64,000 nt of DNA, from NCBI GenBank assembly GCA_033002965.1, contig JAURVB010003156.1:1-64000 (forward strand). Reading direction: 5' to 3'. Under the pieces are notes generated by a model. It was not told the DNA's origin. It did not search any database and saw only the letters and a program-made list of their open reading frames with translations. The translations under genes and the position numbers were made by a program. The stretch is from Piper betle (taxonomy: Eukaryota > Streptophyta > Magnoliopsida > Piperales > Piperaceae). Positions 48,540 through 60,193 of the stretch are shown piece by piece. Within the stretch, counting starts at the first letter, position 1. Every line of letters begins with the position of its first letter.

Positions 48540-50990
48540 GAAACATACAAAACAAATTTCACAATGAGAAAATAGTTTAATCAAAAATACCCATAGATGT
48601 CATGCCCTTCTTCCCATGACATTCACAGCAATGCTTCCTTCAAAATTCTATATATGCCAGAATATAATCACAAGATAATCCCAATACAGTAACTTACGTG
48701 TTTGACCACTTTTCCTATATTAAACCAACTTGAAAAAATAATTTACAGACTGGAAGAAAATGTTTGAGCTACCATATTGACTAGAAAAAATATAAATACA
48801 TACTAAAGAAATACTATATGTATTGTACGACTCGATTATTTGTCATCAGCGATAATTGAATAAGGGGCCGAAAAAAGATTAACCACCGTATAATGCAGAT
48901 CAAGCTAGCATAGCAAGAACAATGTCTAATTAGTTTCACTTGCAAATATCAAGTTGAATCGAGACCTGATTTTGGAAACTTGGTAGAACACCTTTTATCA
49001 AAGCTTCTATGTCCCTCTTCGAAGATGATTAAATGGCCCTTAAAAAAATCAACTACATTAAGAAATTATAACAAAAAAATCAACTACCGTCAGAATTCAC
49101 AGCAGTTTATAAATTCTCAGGAAATCTAATCCACCCTTGCAATATCTGAACAACACAACACCAAGGAAGAAAAAATAGCAGAATCAATGGTACAGTCATA
49201 CCCCAACAGTGATCGCAACATTATCATTACATTCAGCTCCTAGATACAAACAACAGAAAATCCAATCAAGACTCAAAACCGCAATTCAAAGCTCTTGTTT
49301 TCTTATAGTTATTAGACACACAATTTGCAGTCAACGACACATCAAAGTCTTACTTTTCTTAAGTTACAAATAGCAATCCTATCGTAACCATTAATAATGA
49401 GTCAAAAAAGAAGAAAATTTCAATATGTTAATTACATAAGCTAAGTAAAAAAATAACAAAAACTATGTTGGAAAAAAATGTTGAAAAACAAAAAATACAC
49501 AAATCTACAATTTCGTGAGATTCACAAAACATCAAGCTTCAACAATGAGAATAAGAGATAAATAAAAGGGCCAGCAATGCGAGAGGTGGATTTGTTGTTT
49601 ATATTCCAACCTGTGAAGCTCAATCTTTCTTTCCTTAGCATTGACAGATTCACACCTTGGAGCCATTTCTTGCGAACGGCACTAGCTTTAGCATGAAACA
49701 AAGAGACGAAAGCTAGAACAGGGCCAGGGAACAAAATTAATACTTCGTCCAAAATTGAAGCCAGTGAATAGAGTTTCCAGACAATAAGTTTAAGCATATA
49801 GGCATATAACCAGTTATAATTTCAAATATCTACTAGGAAACCTGCAAAACTTTGTACCACTAATCATTGCATGTACAAAAACTTGACTAGAATGCATCAT
49901 TAATGGGATGATAGAATGACAATGACAATCAACATCTCAAGGGTAAGCAACAATCTAAGTCCTTATCGAATGACTTGTCTGTCTAAAATACTCATGAACG
50001 GATCAACAGTCAGTTACAGAAGGTCATTGAAATCCAACATATCGAGGTTTACCCTAACCTTTAATCACCTCCTACATAAACAAGCACAACACGCAGTGAA
50101 ACGCTTGAAACCAAACTAAATTTTTTCACCTCTGACCAATCCACACAAATAAGCCCAACAAATCAGCTCTCAATACACTTGATACATCATAAGAGCTGAA
50201 AACGAGCCATGTACTTCCATCAGTAACCAATCCACACAAATAGAGCTTCAAAAAAAAAATAATGTATTGAAAAGGGAATCATAACCAATCAGAATTCAAA
50301 TAAAAATTCCAATCAGAAATCAATTTCCCATGACCTTACTACATCAAGAGATCTATAAAAAACAATCCATCTACTTCCATCATAATAGCTCCCAAGGACA
50401 ATCATAATTAGTCCTCAATAGGCACATTAAAAAATCATAGATATCAAGAGGCAACAAAATAATCTCATGAAAAAAATCACTGCATCAAGCAAAAAAATAA
50501 AAAACCAATTCCACAGCATGATCATCAAATCAAACAAAACAAAACCCCATCCAACACCCATAACATAGCTAACCAAAAAGTTCGTTGAAAGGCAAGCAGC
50601 AATCACCAAAAAATGCAGAAAACTGAAACAAAAACTCAAACAGCTGGTGCGTCTCGTGAAGCATATGAAAGCAGGAATGAACAAGTATTCAACAAAAATC
50701 AAAAGAAAAACAAATTACAAGCATGGTTTGCAATGTCGAAAGTGGGGGGAAGATGGGGAGGAATGTACCGGCGAGGGGAAGAACAAAACGCAAAATGACC
50801 GCCCTACCAACGCCGAGGGAGGGAGGGCGACCGAAAGCGAGCGGAGGGCGGAGGGCGGCGTCGTCTCAGTGAGGGTAGAGTCGAATAGGGGTTTTGGAAG
50901 GGGTGCTTCTCCGAGTTCAAACTTGACTGAGTTCTCAAAACATTTCAAGCAAGCCGAGTTGAATATGAGCCAAATACGCACACAGTAAGC
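48540..50990 (-). other. Long upstream (5' UTR intron) region of the uL4m gene
   Basis: AT-rich sequence between the first coding exon and a GC-rich purine/CG block at 50740-50900 that looks like a promoter and leader. The stretch 49610-49670 can be read MAPRCESVNAKERKIELHR and could be a small alternative exon. No other gene was seen. Confidence 0.3.
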
Positions 50991-50999
50991 TAAAACAAT

Positions 51000-52531
51000 A
51001 TTTATATATAATTTTTACCGCATAACTAGAATAAAATTAGCTATAAAAATTTAAATAATTCAAATGTTCAATTTTAATTTAATTATATATCAAATATTTT
51101 GTTTACTAATAAAATTATTGTATTATTATATAAAACTATCATCACGATAATTATAATTATTTTTTTATAGTTTATGTAAATAGTTATATAAAAATATATA
51201 TTAATTATTAAAAAAATTTATATGAGCCAAGGGCGGGATACATTTCCTCTCCAAACTCTGATCGGGAGGAGTCAAATCAAAGACGGTCTACATTAATTAT
51301 ATCTTAAAATAAAAATTTAACACCCCACCCCAACCTTGTATCACGCCAAATCTAATCAAACAACCAGATGAAGTCGTTGCGGCTGGATCCAATTAGCAGC
51401 CATCATGGTTAGCTGCCGGCTGGTTGTCGGCCTTTTGTTTTGTTCTTTTATATAGTATGAAATTTTCGTAACGGTAAGTTCACCAGATTGGGTCCCAAAT
51501 TATTATAACCTAATATAAATTATCAAATTTCGAATAGAGTGGAATGGAATAGAATTGTGCTAATACTCGTGTTTACTTGATTCAAGTCAAATTTTGACTC
51601 AAACGACATCAAGTAATTGAAATATTAGCACCCATAGTATTTGATATTATTCATGATCTATCGTCAAATTTTCTTTATAGTATAGTTTACTTTTTTACTT
51701 AGACGGTAAAATACAATCATGGTTCACTTTATCATTGTTTTTGTCTACCATGGAAAAAGTTTGATGGTAATTAAATTATTTATCGGTACGGTTGTAAATT
51801 TTGGGCGTAATATGTGATATAGTAGTACACTTGTTTCTGATACTGGTGACAGGTAGTGAGTTTTATTGCAGTAATAATAATGTTAAATTGTTTTGATTAC
51901 TTTGATTAGCTTATTAGGCCTAATATTGGTCTCATCAGATATATTCTTGATTGAGATCGAAGATAAAATTACAGGTGTTGGCGTGGTTGCGTCTACAGTT
52001 GAAAAAGAAACGATTTAGAACATATAAAACTCACACTTTTTCCCCTGCAAATAATAAACAATTAATTATAATCTTAATCATTCAAACAACAACTAAAACT
52101 TAATTAACCATTAGTTTCAATCAATGGATTACTTTTTCCTTAAAAATAAGCTTATCGATCTAAATGGCATAATTTTATAAAACTATTAGGTGGTACAACT
52201 ATAAGAACTCTCAGACCTTTACATCCAAGCCAATACTTTCAATGTTCAAAAGCTTTTAGCATGACTTTTAATGCAGCAAATTGCCTGGTATTTTTTTAAA
52301 ATTTTTTTAGTGCTGGGCTGTTTTAAGAAAACACTGTTGGCCTCCATTTGGTGGTTGTTTACCGTTGCAACATTGACAATTAGTTGCTCCCGAAAAACAT
52401 CGAGGGGGTTAATAAAACTCACAATGTCATTTGCATATATAAATTTACACGGTAAATTTATATTAATGGGTTAGTAAAATTAATTTAATTTTTTAAGTAT
52501 TTATGCAAATTTTATAAGATTCATAGTCGGG
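51000..52531. other. Intergenic AT-rich spacer
   Basis: No coding, repeat or RNA signal that I can support. Confidence 0.45.
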
Positions 52532-52536
52532 TCTAG
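52532..52536. repeat. Target-site duplication TCTAG, left
   Basis: TCTAG precedes the TGTAATACCCC end of the solo LTR and is repeated exactly at 55481-55485. Confidence 0.85.
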
Positions 52537-55480
52537 TGTAATACCCCAATCCGATTTACTCTCAACCCGGGCCTTACAATGAATCAAACTACTCGTAACT
52601 AATTAATTTGGTTGACCCAAAACTTACGGCTACATATAACCCTGACGTCTCAAGATGGAGTACGTCGCTAATGCATAAATAATATATGAATAAGATGTAA
52701 AACCCTCTCGACGTCTCAAGATGGAGTACGTCGCTAATGCACAAGCAATATATGAATGAGATGCAAAACCCTACCTAAGATGCTACATGACTGTCATGAT
52801 AATAACCACACCAAAATAATTATTTAAAATAGCAATAAAATTCACGAAAAATCCTAAAATGAAATGAACACGAACAGAATCTCCCTGAAAAGTGCAATAA
52901 GGGGACGGACCTATTAAAACATGACACAATATAATATATACATGAAATAATAATTTACACCACAATTGGATTTAAAACATCAACACATATTGTAATTGGC
53001 GTCTCGCCTACCTCTAATTCATGCTCATCACAATTGGTTTATTTTCAACTTAACATAGCAGATTATTCCTGAACATCTAGAACTTTTCCAAAACATTTTT
53101 AAAGAGTCCATACATTTCTGAAGCAAGGCATACAAGTTTCACAACTCATGCATATGTACACAATATGTATATCAACACAATATCATTCAACCCACATCAC
53201 AGCTTACGCAAAAGATGATGTGGCACCATGTATGTGTGTGCAATACAAACACTAGTCCTTCGTCAAAGCCGGCATATTCTATTCATCTTCCTCACCTACA
53301 TATATAGTAAGAAAACATTAACAACGGGTGTCACTGGTCCGGAAATAACTGATATCAAACTGAAACATGAGAGCAAACTCTCATGAAAAGCAAACAATCA
53401 TATATCTTCCTCAAGAACTCTCATAAGGGCAACTAGAGGAGCCATTGAGCAGCTTACTCAATAGCATCCCGATCTAGTTGATACTGTGCCACTGTCGACA
53501 ATTCTTGTCTAATTCCACTTTCGAGAAACCTTTATCCTAAGCCCTCTTCAAACCTCCATATTACTCCTGACCTTGAGTACGTAGGCCGAATACTCTCAAG
53601 GCATGTGCCTTCAATACTCTTTGAATCATGAGTCCGGACACACGCTGTACTTAATAGTACCCATAAACTTCTATGTCCTCCGGGTGTAAGGCACTCAAAC
53701 ATGAAGTTATCAGGATCCCTCGAGGATGGAACAATCTTCTCACTAATCCAGAGCCCGCTTTGACTGACACGACACCCACTCGTGGTACGTGCGAGTCGAT
53801 TTATCTCATCTGGTCTCACTAAAAACACAATAAAAACTATTTATAGGGCAAGGTCGAGATTTATTATAATAGGCCCGAAAGCAACTTGAGGTGGATCTTA
53901 TTTTCAAAAATAAACTCGAGGGATCTCATCCTCGAGGGTTATTAATTCTGAAAATAATCAACCAAATGACCCGTGTTAGGTGGGGTACGATAAATCATCC
54001 ACCTGACACGTTCGACGATCTGTAAATCAAATCACCGATAGAGTGGAACAATAAAGCCTATGAAGCATGTCCTAACGGTAGACGCCTCGTTGAAGAAGGA
54101 CTTGGTCAAGCGTGTCCACGCGCCTAGCAGCAAGCTCCTACTCTGTTCCTACACATCAAAACTAAATACTAATGCCCACTCATGATGCATACATATCGTA
54201 TATGACACTCACATTACTCACACATCAATCAACACATCAATAACAATCAATATGAGTTTACCTACTCTACGTTGTATTAGATTACATCAATTGTTTAGTC
54301 TGCCTAATTAATTTATCTTACAATCACACACATTCATATTTTTATTAACGTGAAAATATCTAACACGTCAATCATTAAATCCTAACATCCTAGCATGCAC
54401 TTCTAATAATCATTACTTTTAAATAATTAAATCAAAATAAATTATACCTCGTGCGGTTCGTGGTTCGAATTCGACACCCTGTAGTGTTTGAAGTTCGATA
54501 GGGTTCGACCGGAGGGATTCGGTGGAAGATTTGGTCATTTCCAGCGAGTCCGGTTTTCTAGCGAGTTCCGGCACTGCTCCGGTGGGGCAATGCAGGCGGT
54601 AAGGGTTAGCACTGTCTCGGCTAGCTTGACCCAATGATGGTGACGATAAGGGCGGCGGCAGCGATGACCACCGGCGTAGGCGTTGAGTTTAGTGTCGCTC
54701 CGATCAGACCCATGGCTAGCCTCGACGACGGCGCTAGGTAAGGGGAAATGTTTGGGAGGTCGAGCGGAAGGGCTTCAACGTCACAGCGGCGGCATTCCGG
54801 CATCAGATGATGGGGAATCAAGTTAGGAACAGCCATGAGGTCGTGGGCGATTTCCAAGGTCGCAATGGCTGGACGGTGGTCGAGGCGACAAGGCGACGGC
54901 ACGGCCAGGCTGACGAGCGTTGGTCGACGGCGGTGGCGACAACCAAGGCGGCGGCTACGATTTGGGGTAAATGAGGAGAAGTGTCAGGGTTTTGGGGGAG
55001 GGAGATGAGAAGTATGGGAGTGGCAAACTTGTAATTAAAATTTGACCTGACACTGTTTGTGCAAAAATAATAACTAATTCAGTAATAGATCTAAAAAATC
55101 CAAAAAATTGGAAAAAATCCTATAAAATAAGATAAACATCATAACATCTAAATTATATACTCTATATCTAATAAACCACCCAAACAAGATCCAATGCATT
55201 CCTAATGCCTATTCTGCCTAAACTAATTCTAAGGTCACAAAATAAAAACAAAACCATCAATTGTATACTCTCATACTTACTGATAATTACTGATAACTCA
55301 GTCTGCTGATGTTTATCTGACGCTAACATCAAATACTTGGCTATACATAATCTCCTCATAACACGTGCACACGGTCGACCTCACCCCTGCACACGTGTTT
55401 TGAAAACGAACCGACTCGAACCACGGTCAAACCAACCGGTTAATGACTATAAAACCTTAACTCGAGTCATAGGTTTTACA
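52537..55480. mobile_element. Solo LTR of a Gypsy-type family, copy B
   Basis: The element is 2,944 bp, from TGTAATACCCC to AGGTTTTACA, with a perfect 5-bp duplication TCTAG on both sides. That is the signature of a retrotransposon insertion reduced to one LTR by recombination. It is homologous to 25248-27670 throughout. A GC-rich block (54600-54960) precedes a GTAATTAAAATTTGACC and AT-rich tail (55030-55200), which is also found in the hAT-like elements. A 66-bp unit is doubled at 52644-52773. It holds no gene; short minus-strand frames in the GC block look accidental. Confidence 0.85.
52644..52773. repeat. Two tandem 66-bp units inside solo LTR B
   Basis: Each unit begins GACGTCTCAAGATGGAGTAC and continues through TCGCTAATGCA and an ATATATGAAT region. 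There are a few mismatches between copies. Confidence 0.85.
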
Positions 55481-55485
55481 TCTAG
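55481..55485. repeat. Target-site duplication TCTAG, right
   Basis: Identical to 52532-52536. Confidence 0.85.
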
Positions 55486-56211
55486 AAAATAATATAAGCC
55501 CGTTAATCAAATTACATATGTTTCATTCGTGTAAATTTAATTTACGGGCTTATAGCTTTAAAATATAAAAGATAGAAGAGATTCACATCAAATTTATAAT
55601 TTAAATTCATTAACAAGTATAATCTCATTCACAATATATTAACTCAAATACTATTCATATTATTAATCTATTTTAATAATATAAATTAGATTCACAATTT
55701 CCCTTGCCCCCTAAAGAAAAATAGTTATTGTAGCTAGCTTTAAACGAGAAAGCATGTCTCCGCTCGGTTCGTAGCCTTCATCAGCCAATTGAGCGTCTTA
55801 CTAAAAGAAAACAGCCCATCAAGGATTTGAGTCTCTGAGAAGTATTGTCGCTTCAGATTTTACTTTTGAACACTACCCTTGAAATGCATATTTGGCACTG
55901 TATTTTTTTCCAATGATAATACTGGAGATGAGGGCAACCAAAAAAATCAATGGCTTTCTCGCAGTAGTAGCTAGTTCGTGTGACGGCAGATCATGATGAG
56001 AGGATTAGTGCACAAAATTGAGGATTGAAAATTCCAGCTAATTTTGATCTGTTCATCGCAATTAGATAGATATCGTTGTTTGAAAACACAAAATTGGATT
56101 GAATAATAGGAAATTACACTCACCTCGCTGTGTGTGTACATGTATTAAAGAAATTATTAGTCATAAGTTTACAGTACAGAGATATAATTGTAGCAGAAAA
56201 CATAGCGGACC
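55486..56211. other. Intergenic AT-rich spacer
   Basis: No gene or repeat recognised between the solo LTR and the PsbP-like pseudogene. Confidence 0.4.
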
Positions 56212-56914
56212 TTATCCTACAGTTTTGAAGGACTGGTGGATGTGCTTCAAAGTCTGCTCGTCCCTCTTCCACTCCGGCGTCGGCGCATTCGCAAAGTGGG
56301 CGTAGAGCTTGTTCTTGGCGCAGGTCACCGAAATGAGGCTATGAGCTCCGGCACCTTCGATCTCGTACTCGCAGTAAACCTGCCCTATCTCGTCCGTCAC
56401 CGCCTCCGACCGCACGCTGTCGGCGCCGGAGATGAGGTCCTGCAGCGACACGTCGAGAGGGCCAGGTTGTTGAGCACGGCGTCGCACGGGGCCAAGCGGG
56501 GGAACCCGGCGAAGAAGGTGAGGTACTCCTCCGACCGCTTCTTCGGGTTGTAGAACTCGCTGTCGGTGCCATTGGTCCCCTTCTCCACCTTGGACCCCAG
56601 CCGCTACTTGCACCTCGCCGGCACCTCGTAAACGTACTCCGCTAAGTCCTTCTTGCTCGAGTTGCCGCCGTAGTTGGCCGTGCTGGCCGCCGTACCGTAG
56701 TAGAGGCTGAAGGCGGAGTCGTCCGCCCGGGAGGGCGGGAGCGAGGCGGTGGAGACGGTGAGAGCGACGGCGGCGTAGACAGCCGGACCCAGGGAGGATA
56801 TCGCTAGGCTGGGTGGCTGCTTCTCGGGGGCCGGAGGGAGCGCTCTGGGTGGGGTACGGAGTAGTGCAAAGTGGAGGTACCGGCGGCGGCGAGGGTTGAT
56901 GAAACGGTGGCCAT
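56212..56914 (-). pseudogene. PsbP-domain thylakoid lumen protein (PPD-type) pseudogene
   Basis: From ATG 56912-56914 the reading shows a Ser/Ala-rich start (MATVSSTLAAAGTSTLHYSV) that fits a plastid transit peptide. In a shifted frame a hydrophobic lumen-targeting segment follows (AISSLGPAVYAAVALTVSTA), then the mature domain: SAFSLYYGTAAS, EYVYEVP, KVEKGTNGTDSEFYNPKK, YLTFFAGFPRLAP, VLNNLALS, SLQDLISGADSV and SLISVTCAKNKLYAHFANAP. It ends HQSFKTVG with TAA. The family is lumenal PsbP-domain proteins, possibly PPD6-like. Defects are a frameshift near 56820-56870, an in-frame TAG at 56604-56606 (where the family has WKER) and a second frameshift near 56460 (one base short between LALS and the DVSLQD reading). 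It is very GC-rich and has no intron. A processed copy is possible, but no poly-A tail is seen. No functional copy is in the window. Confidence 0.88.
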
Positions 56915-56929
56915 ATTGGTTTTGTAGCT

Positions 56930-59247
56930 TTTCTTGAGTGGTTTAACCAGGCAAAGTAGTAGAGGCGAGAGAGGCCGGCAATGTCCTATCTATTTCATCT
57001 TCAAACATGCCGGGCCTGCTACTTTCATAACCAGTGGCGGGCTATGCATTTATTGAATTATTGGTGTGCTTTAACCAAAAAAAAATTGAATTTAGAGGGA
57101 GAAGATTTAGAATCAGCTTAATTAGCTTTAAATAAAAATTTTAACTTTAAAATCAAGTTGTTCAAGATGTCGGAGAGGACAACTAGCTAGCTCGTTCGCG
57201 GATATTAAAAAGAAACAGTAAATAGAAACTACTTTTAGCTTCCGGAAGTTTAATTTTAATATAAAAAAATAGAAACTATCTATGAAACAAAAATGATGAA
57301 AATGTTAATTTTAATACCTATGAAACAACAAAACCTTCCGGAAAAATACAACATCTATGAAACATCCTACAAATATAAACACAAATTCTAAACTCAAAAC
57401 AAAGAGGGTAAAAAAACAGAGCAACGAGTCTTGAATAAAAAATTATGAATTAGGTAAAAGCCATAACTTACACATCAACGCTCAAAAACTTTACCAGATG
57501 AATCGACAGTCGATTGTGGTAGATTACATCTGCCGATGGTGGTAACTGAAACGAGAATGCAGGTCAGTCCGCATGGTAAATGCAGCTACATTGGAGACTC
57601 CAATCGCTTGCGCGTAGCTGGAGACGCAGAGAACCTGCCCGACAAGACGATTGTCTGCTCGCCCAAGTCACGCAGTGGCTCCCATATGCCTATGGCACAG
57701 TGAAGGTCGTCATGGGACGACGAACGTATGAGCTTAAAGACGAGGACGTACAGTCCGGCCATTGCAATCGATGGGCCACCCGAGGGGGTAATGGGGATGG
57801 ATTACGGCGCCGGAGAAGTTATATATGTACAGTCTATAGATATAGATTATTTTTCATGACAAATATATTAATATAACCACAATGAATATGAATGAACCGA
57901 TAGTTTTCGATAAAAAAGGAATGTATGTATATTATAAGAGATATCTTAGAACTTCAAAGTCACAGCATCAAACATCCTAAGAAAGTCTGCGGGCCCGTAT
58001 GAGTATGTACGTATTTAGACAGTAATGTATCGACCAGATCCTCATTACCCATTTGGCTACCAAACATTGGAGCATAAACGGATCTCACAAGGGCAATATC
58101 GTAGATGAGATGCCAGCTAAGTCCTGTATTAAATCCCAAGCAAAATGTACAGTGGCCATGAAGAGTGGAAACTAAAAAGAATAACTGTCGTCGATCCACA
58201 TCAGCTATTGCTTCCTTGTCCCTCACCATCTTCGTCGCCGTGCCTAAGAAGTACTTTTTTTGTTTTTGTTTCTTTTACTCTCCTCTTGTTATCTGATTTG
58301 TCTCTTTAGCTTTTTGGCGTCTTGATAGTTGAGATTACTAGTTTATTTTCCGTGAGATTGGTTGATTGGTTTGCGGCTGTAGTTGCTTATAGTTGGTTTT
58401 TCTATAACTTACAGCCAGGGACTGTTCTTGAATAACGTTAGACGGATGGAGGGAGTTATGACGTGCTTAAAGCTGAATTTTTGCTTTTCTCATTCCTGTG
58501 TGGATGATTTAATTCAGTTTCGGACGGCCTGTTTGCTTGGGTCAATTGATGAAAAAAGTGGTGTTTCATGCTATGCAATGAAACTTGTTTCTGGTGTTTT
58601 CTCTGGATTTTATCTCTTTTTCCATTGATGAAAGTATATATATTTTTTCCCCTGTAACATAGTCTTGGGCAATCTCCCCATATATACACGGATAGATGGT
58701 TAAAAGGGCATTAACCTTTTTGTGCTCAACTTTGTTGCTGTATGCTATGCTTTGCAGCTCTTATCTGTATATTTCCACTCGGCTTCTGACGTTTAATTAG
58801 ACTTTTAACCTTGCTCATCTTTGGCTGTTCTACACAATGACGTTATCATCCGTGTAACAGTCAGGAATATGGTTGTGGTCTTTACTTCTGTCTCTTGAAA
58901 TTCGAACACCCTTGTAATATGTTTGGAGCATCCCGGCTATTCTTGTTTTCGCATGCTTGCAACAGTAACCTTCTTGGGCGCTGGAGTAGGAGTTTATTAT
59001 CAGCTATTTGTTGATGGGTTTAGAACATAACATGAGGTGGCTGGAAATAACCATGCCAATGGTTTTTTCTAGGTTTAAACCTGCATTGAAAGCAGATAGG
59101 TGATCCTTTTCTAAAACATCTTTGTTGCAGATTTGAATGGAGAGGCAGCACTTTGTCTCGGAGGGGATATAGAATAGCCCAACTGTTTGATAATTTTCCT
59201 TTGTATAGTTTTGTAATGGTTTATTTGTAACTCTTTGCTTTTTGCAG
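56930..59247. other. Upstream and intron-like region before the makorin exon
   Basis: AT-rich and without a recognised gene; short frames at 57580-57876 (+) and 57960-58229 (-) show no family. Near 58234 the sequence GTGCCTAAGAA followed by GTAC could be the remnant of makorin exon 1 (family start ATG-Ser-x-Lys), with ATG changed to GTG. That reading is speculative. The T-rich DNA at 58250-59240 would then be intron 1. Confidence 0.3.
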
Positions 59248-59301
59248 GGCTCTCTACAAGTTTTTTGCTCATGGCGCGTGTATGAAAGGTGACTTCTGGG
59301 A

Positions 59302-59309
59302 GTTTTCAC
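59302..59309. repeat. 8-bp target-site duplication GTTTTCAC, left
   Basis: The makorin exon reads GGGAGTTTTCAC here. GTTTTCAC recurs at 60186-60193, where the exon resumes with ACGATTGG. Removing the element and one copy restores the EFSHDW codons. Confidence 0.88.
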
Positions 59310-60185
59310 CTCTTATGCACGAATCATCGGTAGTGCATAATCGGCCGATTTAAATTGGATCGGCATCGTGCCGATCCGATTTCGGGGCCAAATCGGTCAC
59401 CGAATCGCCCGAGTTCGGCCGATTCCGACCGATTTAACTCGGAATCGGAATCGGCCGATTTAAATCGGAATCGGTTTTTTAAGAAATTACTAAAATACCC
59501 TAGGTATGATTTTTATTAAATTATTTAAGCATGGGTAAAATGGTAATTTGGATTTTAAAAACCTAAAATCAAACCCGCTCCCCCCACACCGCCGCCGTTG
59601 TCCGCCCGCCGCCGCCCTGTTTCCGCCCTCCGCCGTGCGTCCCCGACTCCGGGCTCGCCGCCGACCGGGCTGCCGACCTCGCCGCCGACCTCGCAACGTC
59701 GCCGCCGACGTGTGGCCGGACCGAATCGGGCTGTGACGCACGAATCGCCGCCAACTCCGCCGCCGACTCCGGGCCGCCGACTGTTCGTCCGACCGGGCTG
59801 CCGACATCCTCCAACATCGCCGCCGCGAGACTCGCCGCCGACCAGGCCGCCGGCGGCGGCGGGGGTAAAGAGCGGAGGGTGGCATTCTCGTAATTAAAAG
59901 TTGACTCGAGTCTAACTCGAGTTAAAAATAATAATTAATTCTAAATAATTTTAAAAAAATCTTAAAAAATATTTAAAAATATCATAAACTATAATACACA
60001 GAATAATATCAAAATAACATCAATACCTAATCTTAATATATTTATATTATAAATTGTCAAATTATTATATATGACCAATTAAACTAATTTGGACCGATTC
60101 AACTGAACCGATTCTTGGCCAATTCAGACCGATTCCGATTCCGATTTCCGACTCCATGATTCCGATTCCGATTCATACAACCATG
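59310..60185. mobile_element. hAT-like non-autonomous TIR element inserted in makorin
   Basis: The 876-bp element is flanked by an 8-bp duplication, the length made by hAT transposases. The subterminal regions are inverted: (TG)CACGAATC then AATCGGCCGATTTAAA-type units on the left, and CCGATTCCGATTC..ATACAACC on the right. The first bases at the two ends match poorly, so the exact terminal inverted repeat is short (about TGyAyGAATC) and starts a few bases in. The interior holds a GC-rich CCGCCG block (59580-59870) and an AT-rich tail (59888-60060). It is homologous to 2015-2735 and partly to the solo LTRs. No transposase is present; Arg-rich or Pro-rich frames in the CCG block are compositional. 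Confidence 0.8.
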
Positions 60186-60193
60186 GTTTTCAC
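60186..60193. repeat. 8-bp target-site duplication GTTTTCAC, right
   Basis: Identical to 59302-59309. The next bases continue the makorin exon to its donor at 60214. Confidence 0.88.

Noticed and set aside
57580..58229. Frames of 98 codons (+) and 89 codons (-) upstream of makorin
   Set aside because: No recognisable domain and no splice or promoter context; kept as intergenic.
59490..59897. Arg-rich and Pro-rich open frames in the hAT-like element
   Set aside because: All frames of a CCG repeat are open. No transposase or other motif is present.
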